Assembly: GCA_002774315.1 (NCBI GenBank)
Contig: PEYP01000018.1
Location: forward strand, 1 to 14,343
Direction of reading: 5' to 3'
Source: Candidatus Stahliibacteriota bacterium CG08_land_8_20_14_0_20_40_26
GTDB lineage: Bacteria > Hydrothermota > UBA3073
Length of the DNA: 14,343 nt
Shown here: in pieces, positions 6,521-12,557 of the stretch
Layout: each line of letters begins with the position of its first letter
Numbering within the stretch: position 1 is the first letter of the stretch
Made by a program: the position numbers and the translations under genes
The notes under the pieces: generated by a model
The model's database searches: none
What the model was told of the DNA's origin: nothing
What the model saw: the letters and a program-made list of their open reading frames with translations, nothing else

Positions 6521-8974
6521 ATGTCTTTAAAAGATAAGAAGATTACAATTGATAAAAAATTGCGACCTATTAGGCTTGCATTCTTGGTAAATAAAGAAGA
6601 TAAGCAAACACTGCGCAAGGTGTTTCGAATTAATAGCTGTCTTTGGGGAGGTGTTTACAATCCAATAATTCCGTTTTTTAAAAGGACTCCTAGAAATTGG
6701 GAAGACCGCTGTTTTCGTCATCCTTCGGCGTCATCAATCCTTAAAGGGTATTTGGATGCGTTCGATCCAGATTATCTCGTGGCAAAAGACAAGCAAAAAT
6801 TGCCTGGTTCTTTGTTTGATAAAGAACGCCTTTTGTCTTTTGAAGAAGTGTTGAATATAAAAGATGATTATCCCATATCATTCGGAGTAGATGTTACTGA
6901 TCTGTATTGGCATTTATACGATAAAGAGTTTAAGTTTGAGCGCCGACATCCCATTAAGGTTTTTTATCCGAAGCCTTCCAAAGAAATAGCGCTGTTGTCC
7001 GCGTGTTGTTTTGGCGATTTTCCGAACGCAAAAGAAATGGGCTATATCAAGAAAATTTATTCTCATTGTTTTAACTCACACGATCTCGCTATCAATCAGA
7101 GTAATTTTCTGGAGTGTTTTTTAAACGAAGGGACATCTCCGTTACGGATTACGCGAGCTGAGTTGCAAGCATCCCCGCGGGGATGGAGAGCCGATTCATC
7201 AATGTTTTTTATGGATGCGACATCTTGGCTTGATATTGTTGATTATTGGAATCTTAGGGCTGTGGGGAGGGATGTGCTACCGTTACCCAAGCAGTATGCA
7301 GATAGCTATATTGATATGATTAATAATATCATAAAGCGGAATTTTGTGCCGTATAGACATAATAAAAAGATGATGCATCATACTAATTTTATTTGTTCCC
7401 GATCGTCTACTATGAAAGAAATGGAAGTATTTTCAAAAAAACTGACGTCACCCGGCCAAGGCGCTATTTCTCTACAGCATTGGTATCCCCGAATGTGGGA
7501 TGAGTGGGCAAAAGATAAAGACCGTGTTGATCTTTGCTCGATTGTGGCAAAAGAAGAGTCTGAAGAAGTCCTGTTAGACGATGATTATTTGAGGTTTAAG
7601 GATATTTCTCCTGACTTCGTTGATCGATATGGAGGGAATGGGAAACCGAGATGGATTAATGTTCTTAGGCTTAAGGATTTTTATAAAAGATACGATTGTC
7701 CTTCAGTTTTTCCACGTCATTTGAAGGATGCTTATCGCATTTTTGGAGCGCATAGCTTCCATAAAGCGTGGATATCCAGTGAAGGAATAAATATTCCATG
7801 TGAACATTACAAGTGGAGTCATTTTTTTCAAATCCCTACGAATTTTAAGGTGTTTGAGGTATGGCTTAAAGAAAAGGGGTTTGAGATTGAGCTTTCAGGG
7901 GCGGGCAGGATTTTATTAAAAATTATTGATTCTGTTGGAGGGATCCATGGAGTGAGGACATTTCAGAATGAAGAGATAATTAAACTGCTTAATGATATGT
8001 CTCATGCCGCTGTAGAGTCAGTGGTTGAAGGATCGGACGAGGAGGCTAGTAAAGCTAAGGTTCGCGCAAAAACAGTAGCTGTTAAGAAATGGCAAGACGT
8101 ATTAATAAAGCTCAACCATAATTCCCCTGAAATAGCTGAGAGGCATCTTAAAAACCTGCTTAATTACAAAATTCTTAAGGGCGGGGTTACTTTACAATGT
8201 CCTGAATGTGCTCAGCGTACATGGTATGCGTTAGATGACTTATCAGATAGAGTAATATGCGAGAGGTGTCTTGAGAAGCTTGATTTTCCTATTGTTAAAC
8301 CAGTTTCAGAGAGCAATTGGCATTTAAGAACAATTGGTCCTTTTTCTGTAGAGAACTATGCACAAGGCGGATATTGTGTGGCTTTAAGTTTGAGATTTTT
8401 GGGAGGACATGGGTTATCCAACGAGATGACATGGATACCTTCTTTTTCAATAAAGAGTAAAGGCAAAAAACCACTCGAAGCGGATTTTGGGATTTTCTTA
8501 TTGCAAGGACGGATCGATGAAATTAAACCGCCAATTGTTGTTTTTGGTGAGTGTAAATCTTTCAATGAGTTCACGAGTAAAGATGTTAATCGCATGAGGC
8601 GAATAGCTGATGATTTTCCGGGGACAATTATAGCTTTTTGTACATTGCATTCAACTCTAACGGATTGCGAGAAAAAAATTATTGCCAAGCTGGCAAGACG
8701 AGGAAGGAAGCATTTCAAGGCTGAGCAATGGATGAACCCTGTTTTAATTCTGACGGGCATCGAGCTATTTAACGATTTTGATCCGCCTTCATGTTGGAAA
8801 GATAAGGGTGCTCCTTACAATACCTTTGCGGATAATTGGCATGTACGTGATGGGATTCAGGAATTATGCAATGTAACTCAGCAAATGCATCTGGGGATAG
8901 AATCTTATTGGGATTGGTACGAACAGAAGAGACAAAAGAGAATGAAGAAGAAGGAGGCCAAAAAGAAAAATTAG
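6521..8974 (+). CDS. Large protein of unrecognised family with zinc ribbon and D...ECK nuclease-like C-terminus
   Basis: I do not recognise the full-length family of this 817-residue protein. An N-terminal alpha/beta segment (about 15-110) has a hydrophobic strand RLAFLV (18-23), then CLWGGVYNPIIP (40-51). A second distinctive block, DATSWLDIVDYWNLR, covers 232-246. A four-cysteine zinc ribbon follows: C560-X2-C563 and C580-X2-C583. After it comes a PD-(D/E)xK-like motif, with D655 in EADFGIF and E677-C678-K679 in VVFGECKSF. The last 14 residues are strongly basic. GAAGGA stands five bases before the ATG. It lies in the restriction-modification transcription unit, 14 bases after the hsdS relic, with no promoter visible between them. 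Inference: a DNA-targeting defence effector or accessory nuclease. The nuclease call rests on motif order only. No helicase or ATPase motif is evident. Confidence 0.75.
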   Translation: MSLKDKKITIDKKLRPIRLAFLVNKEDKQTLRKVFRINSCLWGGVYNPIIPFFKRTPRNWEDRCFRHPSASSILKGYLDAFDPDYLVAKDKQKLPGSLFDKERLLSFEEVLNIKDDYPISFGVDVTDLYWHLYDKEFKFERRHPIKVFYPKPSKEIALLSACCFGDFPNAKEMGYIKKIYSHCFNSHDLAINQSNFLECFLNEGTSPLRITRAELQASPRGWRADSSMFFMDATSWLDIVDYWNLRAVGRDVLPLPKQYADSYIDMINNIIKRNFVPYRHNKKMMHHTNFICSRSSTMKEMEVFSKKLTSPGQGAISLQHWYPRMWDEWAKDKDRVDLCSIVAKEESEEVLLDDDYLRFKDISPDFVDRYGGNGKPRWINVLRLKDFYKRYDCPSVFPRHLKDAYRIFGAHSFHKAWISSEGINIPCEHYKWSHFFQIPTNFKVFEVWLKEKGFEIELSGAGRILLKIIDSVGGIHGVRTFQNEEIIKLLNDMSHAAVESVVEGSDEEASKAKVRAKTVAVKKWQDVLIKLNHNSPEIAERHLKNLLNYKILKGGVTLQCPECAQRTWYALDDLSDRVICERCLEKLDFPIVKPVSESNWHLRTIGPFSVENYAQGGYCVALSLRFLGGHGLSNEMTWIPSFSIKSKGKKPLEADFGIFLLQGRIDEIKPPIVVFGECKSFNEFTSKDVNRMRRIADDFPGTIIAFCTLHSTLTDCEKKIIAKLARRGRKHFKAEQWMNPVLILTGIELFNDFDPPSCWKDKGAPYNTFADNWHVRDGIQELCNVTQQMHLGIESYWDWYEQKRQKRMKKKEAKKKN

Positions 8975-9269
8975 TATATTTTGTGGAATCTGGAAGTTAT
9001 AAATAATTTCGAACTAAATGGAATTTGGTAGATACCTGAGAAGCCGGGGGTAAAGATTGCGGGGACTCTACGGTATGACCTACAGAAGGGGCTTCTCTCG
9101 ATCTAATAGGTACTTTCAGATACTTCGCCACAAAGATAAAATATCTGCTTCCTACTTAAGATTTATTAACTGTCTTGTTGATTTATGAAGCAAAAAAACC
9201 TTGACATACCGTATAAATTATATATACTTATTCGCAAGTAGTAAGAAATTCTACGGAGGTTAGATAAAC
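8975..9269. other. Non-coding gap with hairpin-forming segment
   Basis: No gene is visible in this 295-base gap. It separates the restriction-modification unit from the AbiE operon. Inside it, TACCTGAGAAGCC (9033-9045) can pair with GGCTTCTC (9090-9097) and AGGTA (9108-9112), leaving a ten-base bulge and a G-rich 44-base loop region. A second possible hairpin uses CAGATA (9117-9122) and TATCTG (9142-9147). The first structure lacks a terminal U-run, so it does not look like a simple intrinsic terminator. Confidence 0.5.
9201..9240 (+). promoter_or_regulatory. Promoter and possible operator of the abiE operon
   Basis: TTGACA (9201-9206) and TATACT (9223-9228) are separated by 16 bases, a good sigma70-type promoter. 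An inverted repeat TACTT (9225-9229)/AAGTA (9236-9240) overlaps the -10 element and the likely start point. AbiEi proteins are known to bind inverted repeats in their own promoter and repress it, so this is a plausible autoregulatory operator. The repeat is only five bases per arm. Confidence 0.7.
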
Positions 9270-9866
9270 ATGAGAACACGGGAGCTTATGAGTTTTTTCC
9301 AGAAGCAGGGCGGTGTGGTTAGGTTTTCTGCTATACTGAAGGCTGGGTTTCATCCGGATTCGCTTATTGCTCTTGAAAAAGAGGGAAAAGTCGAAAGGAT
9401 TGCCCTAGGTCTTTATCGCGTAGTTGATTACGAACCAGGTTCTCATCCTGATCTAGTTATTGCATCTCTTCAAGCACCACGGGGCGTTATTTGTCTTCTT
9501 TCCGCTTTGTCTTTTTACGAAGCAACCAGTGAAATCCCCAAATATGTGGATATTGCTATTCCACAGGGTACCCATGCAAATAGAATTAAATATCCTCCAG
9601 TCAAGTTTTACCGCTTTGCGCCCGAGGTATGGAAAGTAGGGATAGAGGAATATAAACTCGAGGGACATAAAATCAGAGTTTACAATCTTGCCAAAACTAT
9701 TGCCGATTGTTTCAAGTTTCGCAATAGAATAGGTATAAATACTGCACTGGAAGCTCTCAAGGTGGCTGTAACGGAGAAAGGCACAAAGCCAAAAGAGATT
9801 ATGCAATACGCCAAGATTTGCCGTGTTGATAATATCATAAAGCCAAGATTGGAAGCTATGCTATGA
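9270..9866 (+). CDS. abiEi: AbiEi-type antitoxin (type IV toxin-antitoxin)
   Basis: The 198-residue protein has the AbiEi layout. An N-terminal winged-helix domain (about 1-50) contains VVRFSAILKAGFHPDSLIAL and the wing LGLYRV. A C-terminal antitoxin domain follows (about 60-198), with ICLLSALSFYEATSEIP and KTIADCFKFRNRIG typical of the family. In characterised systems AbiEi counters AbiEii without stable complex formation and represses the operon. The start is supported by GGAGG (9255-9259), ten bases before the ATG. The last four bases (ATGA) overlap the start of the downstream toxin gene, a sign of translational coupling. The gene seems complete. Confidence 0.9.
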   Translation: MRTRELMSFFQKQGGVVRFSAILKAGFHPDSLIALEKEGKVERIALGLYRVVDYEPGSHPDLVIASLQAPRGVICLLSALSFYEATSEIPKYVDIAIPQGTHANRIKYPPVKFYRFAPEVWKVGIEEYKLEGHKIRVYNLAKTIADCFKFRNRIGINTALEALKVAVTEKGTKPKEIMQYAKICRVDNIIKPRLEAML

Positions 9867-10777
9867 AAAAGGACATCAAGAACATAGAAGCCTCGATTCG
9901 AGATAGACTCAAGAATAAAACAAAAGATACCAATTGTTCCTTTTCAGAGCTTCTGCAATATTATGGAATGGAAAGATTCCTCTACAGGTTTAGCCGATCA
10001 AAATACGTTGATAAATTTATTTTGAAAGGTGCGCTGATGTTTACGGTGTGGCAGGTTCCTGGCAGACGAACAACCCTTGATATAGATTTTTCTGCACACT
10101 ATGACAATCAAATAGCCGCTATTGAAGAAGTTATCAATGATGTTTGCAATGTTGGAGTAATTCCAGATGGTCTTGTATTCGATCCAAGCACAATCAAGGG
10201 GCAGAGAATAAAAGAGAACGCAGACTATGAAGGTATCCGCGTAAAATTCCGCGGATTTTTAGGACGAACACGCATTACAATGCAAATCGATGTTGGATTT
10301 GGTGATGTTATTTACCCAAAGCCTACAGCTATTGATTACCCCGTTATTTTAGATCTTCCAAAACCTCATCTTAAAGGATACCCCGCTGAAAGTGTTATTA
10401 GTGAGAAGTTTGAAGCCATGGTTAAAGTCGGTCTTCTAAATAGCCGCATGAAGGACTTTTACGATATATTGCTTATGATGCGCCAGTACGATTTTAATGG
10501 AACAGAGCTTGTCGAAGCGTTAAAAAGAACCTTCGAACATCGTAAAACCCCTTTGCCAGAGCATAAACCATTATTCGCCGAAGAAATCTATAACGAAAAG
10601 TCCGACCGTCAGGCGTTATGGAAAGCCTTTTTACAAAAGGGAGATATTAAAAACGCACCAGAAAAACTATGTACAACGGCCAGAGAGATAGAGAAATTTC
10701 TCATTAGCCCACTCAATGCGATTCATAGAGGACAAGAGTTTAGTAAACATTGGGAAGCATCTGGGTTATGGAGATGA
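9863..10777 (+). CDS. abiEii: AbiEii/AbiGii-type nucleotidyltransferase toxin
   Basis: The 304-residue product is the toxin partner of the preceding antitoxin, joined by an ATGA overlap. It shows the DNA polymerase beta-like nucleotidyltransferase signature of the family: LKGALMF (54-60), then D73-I-D75 in TTLDIDFS. A further conserved strand is MQIDVGFGD (140-148). Downstream conserved blocks are SEKFEAMVKVG (180-190) and SRMKDFYDI (194-202). Studied AbiEii toxins are GTP-preferring nucleotidyltransferases that stop growth, reported as phage abortive infection. The catalytic acids are present, so the toxin should be active. The length is normal and the gene is probably complete. Confidence 0.9.
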   Translation: MKKDIKNIEASIRDRLKNKTKDTNCSFSELLQYYGMERFLYRFSRSKYVDKFILKGALMFTVWQVPGRRTTLDIDFSAHYDNQIAAIEEVINDVCNVGVIPDGLVFDPSTIKGQRIKENADYEGIRVKFRGFLGRTRITMQIDVGFGDVIYPKPTAIDYPVILDLPKPHLKGYPAESVISEKFEAMVKVGLLNSRMKDFYDILLMMRQYDFNGTELVEALKRTFEHRKTPLPEHKPLFAEEIYNEKSDRQALWKAFLQKGDIKNAPEKLCTTAREIEKFLISPLNAIHRGQEFSKHWEASGLWR

Positions 10778-10818
10778 AAGAAACAAAATTGAAAGTGAAC
10801 GGTAAGCAGATTATTTAA
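10774..10818 (+). pseudogene. Possible 14-codon relic of a small gene before miaB
   Basis: Overlapping the abiEii stop as ATGA, a frame reads MKETKLKVNGKQII and stops at 10816. The KVNGK pattern resembles the N-terminus of a small conserved protein, but this impression comes from memory and the stretch is very short. It may be a truncated gene at the right junction of the island, or simply chance. There is no separate ribosome site beyond AbiEii translational coupling. Confidence 0.2.
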
Positions 10819-10836
10819 ACTAGAGAAAATTTACAG

Positions 10837-12168
10837 ATGTCAACAGAATCAAAGACTTTTGGTGTCAAAAAGCCTTCATTCTATATTAAGATATACGGAT
10901 GTCAGATGAATGTGTATGATTCAAGGATGGTTGCATCCTTGTTTGAATGGGAGGGACTTGAAGAGACAGATAATCCTGAAGATGCTGATATAATCGTTAT
11001 AAATACATGTAGTGTGAGGGAACATGCCGAGCAAAGGGCACTTGGCAGAATATCAGATCTTCAAAAATTGAGGAGAGAAAAACCAGAACTTGTGCTTGTT
11101 GTAATTGGATGTATGGCAGAGCGCCTCGGGGATAAAATCCCCGGGGCAGATTTTTTTATAGGCCCCAAAAGTTATGATAAATTACCAGAATTTACAAGAA
11201 AAATAGTTAAGGGAAAATGTCAAATTTCCAATTTCCAATTTCCAAAGGGGTGTATACCCTATCCTAATCCTGGTAGAGGAGTAACTGCTTTTCTCCCCGT
11301 TATGAGGGGATGTAATAACTTCTGTTCTTATTGTATTGTTCCTTATGTGAGAGGAAATGCAGTATCAAGAAAGCCGGATGATGTTCTCAGCGAGTTAAGA
11401 TATCTAAGAGAGAAAGGAGTTAAGGAGATAACCCTTCTTGGACAAAGTGTGAATGAGTATAACTTCGGGGAAATTTCCTTTCCAGAACTTCTGAGGATGA
11501 TAGATAGAGAAGCCTTGGGCATAAGAATAAGGTTTCTAACCTCGCATCCAGCATGTATGAGCGATAATTTGATAGATGCAATAGCGGAATGCGATTCAGT
11601 ATGTGAGAATATTCATCTGCCAATCCAGTCAGGCTCAGACAGAATTCTCAAGATGATGGAGAGGAGATATACTGTAGACGGATACAGATACTGGGTTCAA
11701 CGACTCAGAGAGAGAATCAAGAATATTGCTCTGACTACTGATATTATGGTGGGATTTCCTACTGAGACAGAAGAGGACTTCGAGGAAACACTGAAGATAG
11801 TGAGGGAAGTAAGGTTTGATTTTGCGTATATGTTTATGTATTCAGAGAGGAAAGGCACAAAGGCAGCATTATTTCTTGACGATGTTTTGCTCGGTGTAAA
11901 GAAAGAAAGACTTGAAAGACTTATAGAACTCCAGAATAGCATAACGCGAGAAAAAAATGAGGAACTTTTGGGAAGAGAGGTTGAGATACTCATTGAAGGA
12001 GAAAGTAGAAGGGACAATCTTCCAACGGGCAAGACCAGAACAGGAAAGAAGATCATAGTAAAAATGCAAAATGCAAAAGTGGGTAAATATGTGAATGTAT
12101 ATGTAGAGTCTATTTCAGGATGGACAGGGATTGGAAGAGCACGTAAGAGAAAAAATAAACGGGGATAG
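10837..12168 (+). CDS. miaB: tRNA-2-methylthio-N6-dimethylallyladenosine synthase MiaB
   Basis: The 443-residue radical-SAM methylthiotransferase converts i6A37 to ms2i6A37 in tRNAs reading UNN codons. The N-terminal domain begins IKIYGCQMN, the MiaB signature, and supplies C22, C58 and C92 for the auxiliary iron-sulfur cluster. The radical-SAM cluster ligands are C159, C163 and C166 (CNNFCSYC). A TRAM-like RNA-binding domain ends the protein (about 380-443). Length is normal. Two short dispersed-repeat units are built into the coding sequence in frame: residues 129-136 (QISNFQFP) in the linker between the first two domains, and KMQNAK near the C-terminus. The ribosome site before the ATG is weak (AGAGAAA). 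AbiE lies 59 bases upstream. Confidence 0.95.
   Translation: MSTESKTFGVKKPSFYIKIYGCQMNVYDSRMVASLFEWEGLEETDNPEDADIIVINTCSVREHAEQRALGRISDLQKLRREKPELVLVVIGCMAERLGDKIPGADFFIGPKSYDKLPEFTRKIVKGKCQISNFQFPKGCIPYPNPGRGVTAFLPVMRGCNNFCSYCIVPYVRGNAVSRKPDDVLSELRYLREKGVKEITLLGQSVNEYNFGEISFPELLRMIDREALGIRIRFLTSHPACMSDNLIDAIAECDSVCENIHLPIQSGSDRILKMMERRYTVDGYRYWVQRLRERIKNIALTTDIMVGFPTETEEDFEETLKIVREVRFDFAYMFMYSERKGTKAALFLDDVLLGVKKERLERLIELQNSITREKNEELLGREVEILIEGESRRDNLPTGKTRTGKKIIVKMQNAKVGKYVNVYVESISGWTGIGRARKRKNKRG
11219..11246 (+). repeat. AATTTCC dispersed repeat embedded in miaB
   Basis: Three tandem AATTTCC units lie in frame inside miaB. Bases 11220-11245 match the reverse complement of the intergenic element at 963-988 in 25 of 26 positions. 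They encode QISNFQFP in the linker between the N-terminal cluster domain and the radical-SAM domain, where an added loop would be tolerated. Confidence 0.8.
12061..12078 (+). repeat. AAAATGCAAA repeat embedded in the 3' end of miaB
   Basis: AAAATGCAAAATGCAAAA encodes part of KMQNAK in the TRAM-like domain. The same TGCAAAATGCA-type wording occurs, in reverse orientation, in the leader of the activase gene (about 12525-12555) and at 851-862. The match is short and AT-rich, so a family relationship is likely but not certain. Confidence 0.45.
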
Positions 12169-12557
12169 GGAAAGTTGTTGAAGAAACAGCTAAATGTCTA
12201 ACTACTAAGATACATAACTCACAAAGTATAGGTTATCGATAATCCAAAATCTTCATTCTCGCTGCGATACATGTTATTTCGTTAATTAGCATTCCATTTT
12301 TTTCTCTATAATCTCTCTGCTGGTATCTATCGGAACAGCCCGGGGGTCAAATGCTTTTCCCTTGACAGGATAGTATTTTTGTGATATAATTTACTTGACA
12401 GCAGGCTGAAGGTTAATAAGGAACAGTCGTTGTTCGTTATCCGTTGTTCGTTGATCGTTTACCTGACTTTACGAACACGAACTACGAAATAAGGTCTTCT
12501 GTAGTTGGTCTTATAAGTTAATTTTGCACTTTGCATTTTGATTTTTGCATTTTCATA
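12169..12557. other. Non-coding region before the activase gene, with promoter and repeats
   Basis: These 389 bases hold no gene that I can see. The first 190 bases show nothing distinctive. A consensus promoter lies at 12362-12390. The transcribed leader of about 160 bases is packed with repeats: TTGTTCGTT-type units (12428-12458), their inverted counterpart ACGAACACGAACTACGAA (12471-12488), and TGCATTTT-type units (12525-12555). CGTTGTTCGT (12442-12451) can pair with ACGAACTACG (12477-12486) with one mismatch, so the leader could form a hairpin. Confidence 0.6.
12362..12390 (+). promoter_or_regulatory. Consensus sigma70-type promoter of the activase gene
   Basis: TTGACA (12362-12367) and TATAAT (12385-12390) are separated by 17 bases, with TG at 12382-12383 as an extended -10. 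Both hexamers match consensus exactly. Transcription would start near 12397, giving a leader of about 160 bases before the ATG at 12558. Confidence 0.82.

Noticed and set aside
8356..8760. 134-codon reverse-strand frame within the 817-residue gene
   Set aside because: No ribosome site or recognisable motif, and it lies fully inside a well-supported + strand gene with zinc-ribbon and nuclease-like motifs.
9038..9097. Intrinsic terminator of the restriction operon
   Set aside because: The stem encloses a 44-base loop and is followed by TCGATCTAAT rather than a U-run.
2603..10813. GCAGATTA direct repeat at 2603-2610 and 10806-10813 as island target duplication
   Set aside because: Only eight AT-rich bases, and the left copy is part of a CGCAGATT dispersed repeat, so chance is likely.
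12060..12168. Truncated or frameshifted miaB end
   Set aside because: The repeat keeps the frame, and the TRAM-like region continues to a normal total length of 443 residues.
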